A stretch of DNA of 64,000 nt from Isoetes taiwanensis (lineage: Eukaryota; Streptophyta; Lycopodiopsida; Isoetales; Isoetaceae): NCBI GenBank assembly GCA_021234155.1, contig JAJEKV010000050.1, positions 91,050 to 155,049 on the forward strand. The letters are read 5' to 3'. The position numbers and the translations under genes are program-made. The notes under the pieces were generated by a model. It did no database searches. It was not told where the DNA came from and saw only the letters and a program-made list of their open reading frames with translations. Positions 1-11,519 of the stretch are shown here, piece by piece (the first letter of the stretch is position 1; every line of letters begins with the position of its first letter).

Positions 1-1750
1 ATTTCTACATTGTATATGCAATTTTAGAACTTAAATCTACTTTGTAGGCCATTTATAGAAGCAAAGCTGCCTACGACCCCTTGCGAGCAGCGTGCATGTG
101 TTTTTAGGTTATTAGCAGTGCTCTATTGAATAGTGTAGCGGTATTGTACATTCACATGCCCCATACACCCCCACATAGCTTACGAAAATGGATATTTTGA
201 CATAATTCAACATGCTTTGTGTATGTATAATTAATATTTCATGTCTTTATTGTGAACTTCATCTAGAAATGGCAGTAAGCTTCTAGTGGCCGGATTAAAA
301 TTGTATCCATCATCTATCCCATCCATCCAACTATCTATCTTAATACTATGTTCCTATTTAAAAGCATGGGAGAAGGACTTCACGAGGAAATACCCTTATG
401 TTTTGCTAAAATTAACAAAGCATGCCTAGTTTTGGGGAATATTTTTATGGAAATGATCATAACTTTTTTTTGTGATGATCCAAGTAGAATGTCAGAGCTT
501 TTTAAGAGCTATTGTAAAGGAGGTGAGATCTTTCCATCAAGGTAAGATCATATAAATGAGATCTTAAATCACAAGTTATCATTATTTTTTAATACCGCAA
601 GAGAATTGTAGAAATTTGAGAGAGGTTTAGAGACCATAACTTGAGATTTAGGAATCGATTAGGGATGTGCTTTCATGGAAAGATCTCAATCTCATCTCTA
701 CAATATATCACGAAAGGCTCATTCTCATTTGGATCATCCGCGATTATGATCATTCAAATACCCCAAAATAGAAGCGTTTACATTGAGCAGATAAAATTTT
801 GAGACCCCTAAAAACATATCAATTATTTCTCATCCCCACTCCAAACATTATGCACAATGTGTAGCATCTTAGCACTCCATTCCATTCTCGATTATACATA
901 ACCATCTATTCACATGTAAGTCGATTACATCTACCATCCACAGTGCTCAAGACTAATGCAGGGCATAAGCTATTACATAATAATAAGCCTAAAGGTAATA
1001 GTACTAAATAATTGACGTGTGTCCAACATGTTTGATAAATCATTTGGGGTTTAGTGTTAAGGCTTCTACGTATATGGTTTAAGAATAGAATAGAATAGAA
1101 TAGTATATATGGTTTAAGGATTTGAGCCTTTAGGATTTGAGAATTTATCACATCATGAATGCAATGAATATAGAGCATCTCTTAGATGGATCATAGAATG
1201 CTATCAACCATGTCATCATTACCATAAATTTAAAATTTCGTGCTTATGTTTTAGAGTTTAAGATATCATGACTATTATGTGTCACGAGTAAATTACAACT
1301 CTTTTAAAGATGAGTCCAACATGGTGACTTACCAAGTTCTATATTGATTAAGACCACGACACTCCACTACATCTAGGCACATGATTACATCTACAACCCT
1401 TGAGGGGCATAATTACATTTTAGTAGCTGTATTGTGCACCTATAAAGTCCATTACGTCTAGCCATTCTTGCGTGTCAGGGACTATTAAGAGCATCGCTTG
1501 AGCTGATACGTTCTAGTAAATATTTATATAATCAAAAGAATAACCTTTTTTTATCATTGGAAATGTGTAAGCAGACTAGTGCTAAGTGTTGGCAAAACCT
1601 TTACATTAGGAAGGATATTATTTTTGCAGATAAATGCTCTAAATTTGCACATGACAAAAAGTTGAAATTAAAATGCTAACCATACACTTTCTATTAGTTT
1701 ACCAATGTTCATGGCCATGTCTCTAAGGGTTAATACGAGAAGATGCACAT
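1..1750. other. Intergenic, no gene recognised
   Basis: This AT-rich stretch holds only short unconnected ORFs (the longest is 90 codons, minus strand, about 906-1178), with no recognisable domain or credible splice structure. The only local structure is a short (GAATA)n run near 1082-1103. Decayed transposon sequence is likely, but nothing diagnostic was found. Confidence 0.5.
1082..1103. repeat. (GAATA)n pentanucleotide run
   Basis: About four GAATA units are followed by TATATATGG. The motif is the complement of the LINE tails seen at 2679-2700, so it could mark the 3' end of a minus-strand LINE copy. The flanking sequence does not match those LINE ends by eye, so a simple microsatellite is equally possible. 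Confidence 0.6.
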
Positions 1751-2701
1751 AGTTAGTTGAAAATGGTATTCGAATGGCGGTTGTACGAGCCACGAGAGGG
1801 TAAAGTCCGCGGTTCCATACCAAATCCTACTCGAGAGCGAGGAGTTTTCTACCCTCTCAGCGAGAACGCATTGGGCATACATATCATTTTACTTCAGAGG
1901 TGGTTGCTATGGGTGATACGTTTGCCCAACCTTTGGCGCGGCGATGGTCCCTAGCGCTGGCTGGCTGGAAGGACAAAACAACTCCCCGATGGTTCTCCGC
2001 ATTTGGGTTGTCACCGAGGCAAGCAGATGCGTACCACGTATGGAACAAAGAAATCACAAGACATTAAGTTGTACCTAGATGCTACTTTCCTTGCACTTAA
2101 GCTCACGGGATCGCGAGACCTTTCGGCCTTGCGTTAATTTGGCACACTATCGTGACAAGTCAATCTGAGAATACGAGAGGCCCACCGATACAGTACCAGT
2201 TGCTTGTGAAGAGCGCGGAACTTGCAAGCTTCCATTCCTTGCAGTTGCACATCGCCTCCGCATTGAGGCGGGGCGTTGGGCTCGGGAAGCTTACGAGGAG
2301 CAAGGCTTTAATGATGTTGCCACGAGCGCCGATGAGGATGAATGTCATGCCCTCTAGATGCACTTGATCTGTTTGCCATGTCGGGGAGATCGACATGTTA
2401 GATTACTAGTGCACGGCCAACCATTGCATGAGTTATTGAATCACTCATTTCACGGCATCGGTGGGTTTGTTGAGGTCATACCTCGAGGTTATGGTCTGCG
2501 GACTCGATTTAAATGTAAGGGTGATATTGAGCGTCACACACAATTGTCTGACATGCCGGCCGGTCTATTATTGCTAAGATTTTCCCTCGAAAACATTTTA
2601 ATAAGTAATGATGCTCAGCTTGTTGCTCTCTTTTCTTGGTTTGGGTCATGGGTGATTGTTCTCGTGGGCGCTAAAAATCTATTCTATTCTATTCTATTCC
2701 A
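1750..2701 (+). mobile_element. LINE (non-LTR retrotransposon) 3' fragment with (TCTAT)n tail
   Basis: This is the decayed 3' end of a LINE second ORF plus its 3' UTR and tail. One frame near 1911-2070 reads AQPLARRWSLALAGWKDK, followed by an aromatic-rich stretch. Near 2243-2340 another frame reads VAHRLRIEAGRWARE followed by an acidic segment; R-I-E-x-G-R-W-A-R is a style I associate with the end of plant LINE polyproteins, just before a Cys/His cluster. The 3' end (about 2645-2700) reads GTCATGGGTG, then CGTGGGCGCTAAAAA, then a run of TCTAT units. That layout matches the 3' end of the minus-strand LINE at 60.9 kb, and this match is the main evidence. The coding frames shift and contain stops. 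The 5' limit is uncertain. No reverse transcriptase core lies within the fragment, which fits a 5'-truncated insertion. Confidence 0.6.
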
Positions 2702-3540
2702 TTGATTTATCATGGGCTTAAAAGATGGACTATGTGACATTGCCCCAAAGTCACTAGAAGTTATCTTAATATTTGCAGATCATGCAGAATTTGAAATTGT
2801 TTGATGGAAGGGATTCACGATATGGACCAGTCTTGTACTAGCCCACTATAATGTTCTTAAGAGCCACATGTTTACAAATTTAGATCGCGCGATACCTATT
2901 GTTACGAGTCTACTTATAGAATGCTTAGGGTTTAGACTTGGTCATCACAACGAAGTTAAATATTTGAAGAGGATGCCTCTTTGTAGCATAATAAGGTCGA
3001 AAGAGCCTGAGATTTTATGACAATGTCTATTTGTTACTTTGCTCTGCCCATATAACTCCCATTAACCAACACTAAAATCATTAGCTAGTCATTATCTTAA
3101 ATCATTCAAACTTGACATATAGCCCAAAAACCACATGGTATCTCTTGCGCCATCCAAATTAATTGGATTCGATTCCTCCATTTGTGAGTGCCAAATTTGT
3201 ATATTATCCATTCAAAAGCTTATGGTGCTCATTACTCCAATGTAGACACAAACCAATAACTTCTTCCAACCTCCTCCAAAACCCTAGCTTTGCCCCAAGC
3301 TTGCCCTTCTGCTAGTTTTTCTTTTTTTTTTTTTAGGTTCAAATACAAATATGGAACCCACCCAAACCCTCATAAGTTTCTTATAGCATTAAGATTGCTA
3401 ATAACAATACCATTTTATTGAACAGAACTAGTGTTTCCATCACGTATTAGAGTAGCTCCAATTGTAAAAAAAATCCTACCTGATGCAAGCAAAAGTTTGA
3501 AATGGAATTTGTTTTCTTTCAAATTGACCTCTTAATCTAT
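2702..3540. other. Intergenic, no gene recognised
   Basis: AT-rich sequence with no ORF of interest. A T-rich run lies near 3317-3334. Nothing here connects convincingly to the exon-like ORFs that follow. Confidence 0.5.
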
Positions 3541-3724
3541 GAAGTTAAGATATGATAGGCATTCTACCGAGATTATGACCTCGAAGCAAAAAGATTGGTA
3601 CCACCACCAAAACGAAAAGACATAGTAGATATTTGGCTTTGTTTTGCCTAAACAACCAAGAATAAGCAGATAAAGCCTTAGAAGGTAATGAGTTTACGCT
3701 ACAGGAAGAATCATTCGAATATGA

Positions 3725-4330
3725 GAACAAATTTAACTATAGAAACAGATGATTGAAGAGTCTCCTCAGCTGCAAACTTGACAATATCTCCAAACCTGGA
3801 GGGGACACTCATCATTGAATCTTAAGCAAAACATGCAATTCAATGAAACTCAAAGCAAGATACACATGGCTTACTATTACATGGGACACTTATCCTGTAG
3901 AGTGGTTGCTTCCTATATGCTTTTTGAAATGTACTTGCGATCTCAATAGCATCATACAAAATGCTATTGTAGCACCGATGGCAATGCAAGTCCCATGCAT
4001 GAAAGCTGGTTGTAGAATAAGGTGCACAAATAATTAATTTGCAAAAGCATAAAACTCTCAATCCCTTATAGACACAAAATCTTATAGCCCAGGGCTGGGC
4101 TTGGTTTGCCATTGTTAAAGCAACTACAACTTAAGCTACATAACATAGAAATTCACGTGTATAGAGATGACACAATAAGCACTAGACCTTTGCAATATCT
4201 CTTCAAAAGGACCTTCCAAATTGTTTGACAAGTCGTCAAAATGAAGCGAAGCACGTGGCTCATCAATTTCAAAGCCCTCAGAAAGTCCAAATGGAAATTC
4301 TCAAAGGTGATGTTATGACTAGGTTTAAGG
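3725..4330 (-). other. Exon-like minus-strand ORF segments, unassigned
   Basis: I do not recognise a gene here, but three short minus-strand reading frames look more protein-like than the surroundings. Near 4140-4297 a frame reads EFPFGLSEGFEIDEPRASL and continues with acidic and polar residues for about 50 codons. Near 3890-4005 a frame contains CIAIGATIAFCMMLL, a possible membrane segment, followed by basic residues. Near 3720-3800 a frame contains SVPSRFGDIVKFAAEETL and stops shortly after. Their order would suit the 3' part of a multi-exon gene, but the splice sites are not convincing and no family is identified. Chance ORFs remain the main alternative. Confidence 0.15.
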
Positions 4331-4850
4331 TCATGCTGCATAAAGCTTGTTCCAAAGTTACACAAATCCCCCTGCCTTGGCCTACGCGATAAATTTCTTG
4401 TAGTAACTAAATAGGATTTATGCAAGCATTGTTTGATCTCTAGTAATAAGCTAGAAATGGGTAAGTGGGAGCTCTGAAAACATCATTTCGACACCGTTTT
4501 TAAACTGTCCGTATGACCCAAGGCTCGACAAACCAATGTTTTGTCCTTATTAACATATGCCCTTTGTGTTTTGGAAGTAGAAAGGGCATCAACACTAAAT
4601 TTGTTGAACACTTGCCACAAAAATTTGATGAGCAATTGGCCTGCATTAGCGAAAAAACCCATACAGGCCATTTCGTGTTTTAAGATGACCAAAATTTCAA
4701 GTTATTATTCTTTCATCTGTGGTTGACATGCTGGATGATTGTCAGGTTTATATTTTCGAGTGAAATATTGGCTCCCGAAAGGGGGTTGGATTGTGAGTCG
4801 CATAATTATTATAGTTTATTATAGTGAGAGAATCAATTTATTGTTCTAAC

Positions 4851-4936
4851 GTTGCCTGGCGCAAATGGTTAGTTTATTTGATTTTCAACTTCCTTGTGCG
4901 AGTTCGAGCCCATCTTTTAACATTTTTTTTTTTTTA
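4851..4936 (+). mobile_element. SINE-like tRNA-derived head
   Basis: A polymerase III A-box-like stretch, TGGCGCAAATGG (4857-4868), and a B-box-like stretch, GAGTTCGAGCC (4900-4910), lie about 43 bases apart, as in tRNA genes. The acceptor and T stems do not pair properly, so this is not a functional tRNA. A T-rich run follows at about 4923-4936. This is the usual look of a tRNA-derived SINE 5' region. Other copies would be needed to define the element. Confidence 0.45.
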
Positions 4937-5004
4937 ACTTTGAGATATTTGACTTGTGGAAACTTTATTTTTTTAACTTTGGGGGTATTCTACTTGTGGA
5001 ATAA
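4937..5004. repeat. Short tandem duplication (~40 bp)
   Basis: AACTTTGAGATATTTGACTTG and a second copy beginning AACTTTGGGGGTATTCTACT lie about 40 bases apart, each ending in TGTGGAA. They sit directly after the SINE-like head and may be part of its body. Confidence 0.5.
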
Positions 5005-5044
5005 TAAATTGTCGCGTCGCAGGAAGCCGCGAGTTTAATATTAC

Positions 5045-6019
5045 CTATTCCCCAGTCCCGAAATACTTGACGCCAGAATCCCGAAGTCGAATGGGAAGCG
5101 GAATAAATGCAGTTACATATTTTCTGAGGCTACTTTTTAAATGGACACTGAAGTCGTGGAGGAGGGGGCCAAGCTCCTTAATTTTAGATCTTAACACATG
5201 CTTTTGGACTTTACCAGTGCAGTTCTGGCCAAAGGACCAAAGATAACAGTTCGAGGAACCATGAAATGAGGCAAATTATCTCTGCAAAATCTGATAATAT
5301 CCTCTTCACCAAGATGAGCGCCCTTCTTCAAAGCAACAAAAGCACATGGTGATTCTCCCCACTTTTCATCTGGCCTTGCAACTACTGCAGCGTCTAAAAT
5401 CAAGGGATGTTTGAAAAGAATGCTCTCAACTTCCAAGCTGCTGATGTTTTCCCCTTACAAAATGATAGTAATGTTTGGTAGCGGTCTTTAATCTCAATAT
5501 AACCATCTGGATGTTTCACTGCCAAGTCTCCAGAGTGGAACCATCCTCCTCTAAAAGCTTCTTTGCATGCTTGTGAATCCTTGAAATAGCCCTTCATAAC
5601 TGTGTTACCTTTCATGACAACTTCTCCTATGGTTTTTCCATCAGAGGGACAGGAGCCATGGTTTCCAAATCCACAACATCAAGCTCTTCTAGTGCTAATA
5701 CCTTGACACCTTGTCTAGATTTTAAGTTAGCGCGTTGCTCTGAAGGCAAGGAGTCCCACTGGGGTTTCCATGCACAATAGACTGATGGACCAGATACTTC
5801 TGAGAGACCATATAAGTGTGTTACACGAAAACCTTGCTCCTCTAAATTGGCCAAGAGCTTGGCAGGTGGAGGTGCTCCACCAGTTATGACTTGCACTTCC
5901 TTTATAGGCATTTTTTCAGATTCCTCAGCATGCATGATAATGTTTAAAACTGCAGGTGCTGCACAAAGGTGTGTGACATCGTGCTTGGAAATTGCTGAAT
6001 ATGTAGCCTTTGCAGTCAC
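5045..6019 (-). CDS. Acyl-activating enzyme exon 3 (C-terminal half), frame-broken
   Basis: The exon starts [20 protein letters not shown] after a CACAG acceptor. In order it carries [26 protein letters not shown], the aspartate motif in [20 protein letters not shown], then [37 protein letters not shown] and [10 protein letters not shown] single-base loss near 5646 shifts frame at PVP/SDGK. Between DR and ENISS a shift plus a TAA replaces the usual glycine-rich hinge. A further shift near 5205 separates FGPLA from the TGKVQKH motif. In the homologous frame the stop is at 5045-5047. Confidence 0.75.
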
Positions 6020-7145
6020 CTGTGGCCAAGTGATCAATCTTTATTAGAAATACAGAAAAAACTTAGAACTTGACAAGAACAAAGGGAAAAAAGAACTTAC
6101 TCGACGAAGGCAAACATTTGTGCCCCCTATAGCTGCCACAGTCCAAACAAAGCTCCACCCATGTGCATGAAAGAGCGGAAGTGTCCATAGATACACAAGT
6201 CCATGCTTTATTTCAAATGAGACTATGTTACTCAAAGCCGAGAGATAAGCACCTCTGTGGCTGACAGCAACTCCTTTAGGGCTTGCAGTTGTGCCAGATG
6301 TGTAACACAATGATATGGTATCCCATTCATTTGCAGGCCACTTTGATCTATACTTTGGATCTCCTCTGAGCAAGAAATCTTCATACACCAAGGCTCCTTC
6401 ACTATGTTCAAGATCATGTTGCAGATCTGGTACTACCACAATCAAGGGTGAATAAGAAACAGAGTTATCCTTGGCACATATTGAGATGGCTTCTGAGACC
6501 AAAGAGACATATTCTTGATCCACTATTATGGCCTTCGCTTCTGAATGATGTAAAAGCACTGCCACTGTTCGAGCATCCAAGCGTACATTAATGCAGTTTA
6601 ATATGGCTCCGGCCATTGGCACCCCAAAATGAACTTCATACATTGCTGGTACATTTGGTGCAAGCACAGCTACCTGCATGAGTTAAGCATCATCCAAATA
6701 CTTTTTGTCATACAAATATTTTGTCAACTGCACAGACACGGTCCTAAATATTAATGATGATGCACAGAAGAGATTCAAAATCCGACTAACTTAAAGAATA
6801 ACATAGTGTAAATCAGAATTAACATATAGTGTGAAAACAGGCAAGAACATAATACATATTACTTCAGAGGATCTAAAACCATGGGAGAAAAACTTACCAC
6901 ATCGCCAGGAGAAATGCCATTATGATCTAAAATCGAAGGAGAAAAAATTTACCACATCGCCAGGAGAAATGCCACTGAGAGAAAGAGCGGATGCAAGACG
7001 GCGGCATCTATGCAGGAGCTGAAACCAAGTATAGGAAATGGAGCCATAAATAATAGCTGTGCGTTCTGGGAAAATGGCCGCAGTTCGAGCGAGCCAATGA
7101 ACGGAGAGAAGCAACAAAATTGGCCTCTGTCTGAGCGAGCTCCAT
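5045..7145 (-). CDS. Acyl-activating enzyme (AMP-dependent acyl-CoA synthetase family), three exons, frame-disrupted
   Basis: This ANL-superfamily adenylating enzyme would activate a carboxylic acid with ATP and join it to CoA. It most resembles the plant AAE1/AAE11-type small acyl-CoA synthetases; the substrate cannot be read from sequence. Exon 1 carries [10 protein letters not shown]. Exon 2 has the ATP-binding loop [18 protein letters not shown] (plus-strand 6254-6304) and [10 protein letters not shown]. Exon 3 has [38 protein letters not shown] and, near the C terminus, TGKVQKHVL with the catalytic lysine. Introns are GT-AG with family-consistent joins (GDV/VAVLAPN; LRR/VTAKA). I chose the ATG at 7145 because it gives [11 protein letters not shown], a typical N terminus. 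Keeping homology requires frame changes in exon 1 (two), near 5646, near 5470-5490 (with an in-frame TAA) and near 5205. No C-terminal SKL/SRL peroxisomal signal was seen; the homologous frame ends at a stop at 5045-5047. Confidence 0.85.
6101..6673 (-). CDS. Acyl-activating enzyme exon 2
   Basis: Clean open exon of 191 codons beginning [17 protein letters not shown] after a TGCAG acceptor and ending CLRR before a GTAAGT donor. It contains the adenylation P-loop ([10 protein letters not shown]) and the FHAHGW segment. This is the best-preserved part of the gene, with no frame disturbance. Confidence 0.85.
6870..6978. repeat. 55-bp tandem duplication spanning the exon 1 / intron 1 junction
   Basis: The unit GATCTAAAA...GGAGAAA...TTACCACATCGCCAGGAGAAATGCCA occurs twice (about 6870-6924 and 6925-6978). 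It duplicates the end of exon 1 together with its GT donor. The exon-proximal donor keeps the reading frame into exon 2; using the distal copy would add residues and a stop codon. Confidence 0.85.
6953..7145 (-). CDS. Acyl-activating enzyme exon 1
   Basis: The exon runs from the ATG at 7145 to GGCGATGTG before a GTAAAT donor (GT at 6952-6951). Family-like sequence is spread over all three frames: [11 protein letters not shown], then SPFIGSLE, then [15 protein letters not shown] and the final SGISPGDV. That implies two single-base indels within about 50 bases. The donor lies inside a 55-bp tandem duplication. Confidence 0.7.
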
Positions 7146-7175
7146 ATCCTGCTCTAACCTGATCGCTCCCTAAAA

Positions 7176-7263
7176 TCAAAATCACTCCCTAAAAGTGGAA
7201 ATGCTAAAGTGGAAAATTTTTCTGGTTGTTCAAAATCACTCCCTAAAAGTGGAAATGCTAAAG
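7176..7263. repeat. 54-bp tandem duplication upstream of the acyl-activating enzyme gene
   Basis: TCAAAATCACTCCCTAAAAG plus TGGAAATGCTAAAG occurs at about 7176-7209 and again at 7230-7263. It lies just 5' of the minus-strand gene, in its presumed promoter or 5' UTR. Its period is close to that of the duplication inside the gene, although the units are unrelated. Confidence 0.85.
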
Positions 7264-10200
7264 CAGCTTCAGTTGATCGGTTACAAGGGGTCCTCATCAA
7301 TGGTGGATGCCCCTCCTGTGGTGTCACTTCAGCCTTATTTTTGCACGCAGGAGTCACCTTATAGGTCCGCCTGCAGCCCCTAATGGTGGATTACTGCAGC
7401 TCAGCGTAAATCAAAGATCCTCACGACGGGCGTAACCCCACCCTCGCGAATGGCAAACCCTAATCTTCATGACGCTGTGGTATGGTCACATGAGCATGCT
7501 GTCAATGCGACTCTTCCCTCGCTGAATACGTAACGCAGTCATAGAAGCTGTGGTCATATGAAGATCCAAAAGCAATTCATCCGCTTCCGCTGCCTTTTTG
7601 TAGCTCTTAATCGATTTCTCGATTGTCGCCAGTACCGCAGATTCCGCCAATGCGGCCGATATTCATAGATTCATGTTGACATGAATCCGGCCCAACCGAG
7701 GGAGAGAGCCGGGATGGATTGGGATGTCAACATGAAAAGTGATCTGGGCGTCAAAAACTCCATGTGACCCTCTCGCTTTCCGCTGCTTTTGACGCTCTAA
7801 TGAAGACGCTTGATAGCTTCATGTGACTTCGCCTCTGTGCGTTCAAGATGCCGCGCTTCCCGCTTTTAATAATGGCGATCAATTTTAGCCACTGAGTCTT
7901 GCAAAACCATGGAATCCAATGGTTCGTGAGCACTATTTTGCATGGATTTTCACAAAGAAAAACCATTGTGCAAAGATGTTTTCATTCTTCCTCCAAAAAC
8001 TTGGAGCTTTTCCATCGCATTCATGCTTTTCAATTGCGCTCTTTTAGGATCAACAGACAGACACCATTTGGCATGATCCTACCTTAAATGGGATGGATCA
8101 TTGATACATGGAAATCTCCCTAAACCTTTGATTTTACTCAGCATCCTTCCGCGGCTTCATATATTCTCATGTCGCTTTTTCGTATGCCCGTAGGTATAAA
8201 TAGACCTAATCGAGGTGGAGTTTCATGTGTGCTTCTCAGGGTGAGTTTTGTAGTTTATTCCGGAGGTCATTTTTTCGTGATTGTTCTTCATTTCCAGGCT
8301 TGAATCAATCGCTCGATGATGCCTTTTTTATATCGTGGCTGGGATCACTATCAATGCATCCTTCGCCATTGATCTGTAGTTCGCTCGATCCCATTGTTTT
8401 TAATTCCATTGTTTGCTATATATCTCACCCTTGAAAAAGGCTCCCACCCTCCGGCATCTACGATCCATGCATCCCGTGTATATTCCCTACCATCATTTAC
8501 TTTGAGGCTGGTGACGGTTATATTTGCCATAGCTCTCACCTCCTCTCGTATTTTTAACTCATTGTTTCTTCCATTGCTTTTAGGAATGAATTTGAAAACA
8601 AATTGGACCCATTGCTTTTTCCCTTAGATTTTAACAAATTGCAAATCCATCCCATTAACAAAAATAGGTCCCTCGTGAGTCCTAATCTTTGCCAAAAAGA
8701 CTGCTAGATACCATTTGCTAATGAATGGATCCAAAGGAGGAGATAAAGCTCCAAATTATGCCAATTGTTGCATGATGCCATGCCAGAGGAGCGTAAGTAG
8801 TCACCATAATCGACTCTAAAATACGCGGTAAGGTCAATTAATCGGTAATTCTTCAAATTTCTTTAACTCTTTGTTTTGTTCTTCCATTACGCTTATTCTT
8901 AGTTGATGGATTTGTCGCGGTTTTTCAGTGACTTGGTTGCTCATCTCCCCATCCTTTAAAGTTTTAGCCGCTCGAAGTTCCAAAGAATATTCCCGCTTCC
9001 TCTGGCCGTCACGCTGACAGTACTTCCACAAACAACTTGGTGCATTTGAAGATAGTCAACTTTTGAATATGCTTCAGGACCCCTCATTTGTGCCATGGGA
9101 TGTTACATCAAGTAAAAAATCAATTAGAAATATTTCAAGTTGATAAAGAGCCCCATCTCGTAATATCAACTTGAAAGGGTTTCTTAATGCTTTGTACAAT
9201 GGTAGAAGCAAATCAATAACATTTCAGAGAGCTGAGACCACACCAGCCTGTAATTATTTCTCGCATTATTATCAGCCAAGACTTATAGCAAGATTCCAAG
9301 TTGTGGCCTCTAGAATGAGGTATGTAGCAAATTGCTTCTCTTCAAAGTTTCTAAACTATTTTGTTGATCTATCTCTCTTTGATAGTTTTGCAACTGTTTT
9401 AATTGAAGAACCGGGTCAAGTGAGAATGTTGGTTTTACTTAAGTGCTCAAATTGAAGCTTTGGAGATGATTTAAATCTTATGTAAAAATGTTAAGTATGG
9501 CATTTGAGGGATGCAAAATTTTAAAATGTGTTAATCATGGCATTTGAGGGATTCCTATCTTTGGTTATGTTCCCAAATATAAATCATTTAGATAGGTCCT
9601 CCAACATGTATTAGTTATAAATTCCATGACTATTATATATTTCTTACAATTGTTTATGTGTTATAACAACATACTGATACCATTTTGTTGTTTGTTTGCA
9701 GTAATTGGCCATAAAATGTTCACAGGGCTTCAAATCCCTTTGATTGCTGTTGTACTTGCTTTCTAGGTTAGAGTATTCAGGTAATACTCTTAAGATTCTT
9801 TGGTTTCTATTGTCACTATTAAGGCAGATCTACATTACCATGGTATGAATTTACGTCACCATTTAGGAATAACATTACAATCACCATTCTGGTCAATGCA
9901 CACATCACTATACATGATTATTTCTTCTGCCATTGTATGCTCCTTGCCCTCACATGAGTTTAATGCAACTATCCAGCCAACCTATCACCACTTCCTGTGG
10001 TTCTTTGACCCCTGATTTTTGAGCGATAAATCAAGTGCATTTAATTTTAGAATGTAAAACACTAAATTTAGGTTCAGCAAGTCCTGTGAGCACATGTTTG
10101 TGCAAAAAAATTTTGATTTGACATTGTGATATGAATTTGGTACGATTTATCCTTAAGTTCACCATTGGTGGGGACTCCACCTTAATCCAGGCTTAGATAA

Positions 10201-11519
10201 GCACCTCGATTGAAGGTTGATCTAAGCACCTCTCACGAAAAGGTCTTACAAAAAGCTAAAGAGAATCAGCTTCTACGTGTAATAGAGAAGTTCCACTTTT
10301 GCCTTTGCAGATCTTTCAAGCACCACCCCAAAAGTGGGCCCCTGTGATCGAAGGGCCCCCAAAGTATTTCCCCAATGGGTTGCCCTTAAAGTTGAGCCAT
10401 TGATGCACGCTAAGAATTACTTTCCTTTGGACATTTTAGAAGATTAGTTCAAAATACTTGTGAGAGTTGATTCCATATAGGAGTTCAAATGGAGTCTTTA
10501 GGTTCATTATTGCACAAAGGATCCATATCATAGCACGAGTAGATGAGAAATATTATATAAGTATGAAGATGATCCAACCAATACAAGTTTCCTTGATCAA
10601 CATCTTTTTTGAAAAGCTCCTATAAAAGGTGTCATCATCTTGCTCCACTATCTTCCTAAATTTGTGGACCTTTGAAATTTCGCCCAAATCACCAAGTTTT
10701 TATAAACGTAAATCTTCTATCGATTACCGAAAGCGTTAGAAAGGAGTTGTACGCAAGACCGCCGGAACGCCACTTCAAGCCCTCTGTGTTCTGTTGATGA
10801 CCAGCCTCTACTGGCGTGCCGCCGACATGCAAGCAGCCAAGTAGGCTTCGCTTACCTCCTCACCGCCACGCCAAGAAAGGCCGCCGTAAAAATTTCTTCG
10901 CTAAATTTTTGTCATGAAAAATTACCTTCCTTAGTTTCAGCTTGACAACGAAGATATAATAATAAGGATTATGCCATTTTGCATTCATTTGATTATAATC
11001 CCCATAGTTTCATTTGAATAACGTGTCGCAATATAAATGTACTATTATTTACCTTTCATCAAGGATCCATGTGTGGACTATGAATCCCTCTCTTACATTC
11101 AAGTATGCCAAATCTCAAGAGATTCCCTAAATTTGGCCTACCATTGAAAATTTAAAAGATGCCAATACTAATTTTTCGCAATCCTTCCTTCATCCCTGTG
11201 AAAGTGTTATAAGAATAAATAACCCATCCAATTCGCTTATGTTGAAAAATCATTACTTAAATGCTCAACTTCTTGTTTAAGATGCAAAATATATTGACAA
11301 ATCCCCGTGAGTATCATAGTTCTCAAAAAGTCTAGAAAATCTCCGTGTGGATATCGAGTCGCATATACACCCGCCAAAGTACTGACCAAATAGAGATAAA
11401 TTGTGGGAGACAGAGATGAGTGGAGGTAGACACACACACACTGACACTCAAAACGCAGGTCATCTCTCTCAATATCAAATACATTTAGGCCTCAGCTTCA
11501 CAAGGCTGCTATGGCCGCA
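7264..11519. other. Intergenic, no gene recognised
   Basis: There is no recognisable domain or credible gene structure. The longest ORFs are 94 codons or less. A small inverted repeat (ATGTTGACAT near 7673, ATGTCAACAT near 7726) brackets about 45 bases. A short repeat of TAAGCACCTC occurs near 10198-10232. The sequence is probably old transposon remains and promoter DNA of the acyl-activating enzyme. Confidence 0.45.
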
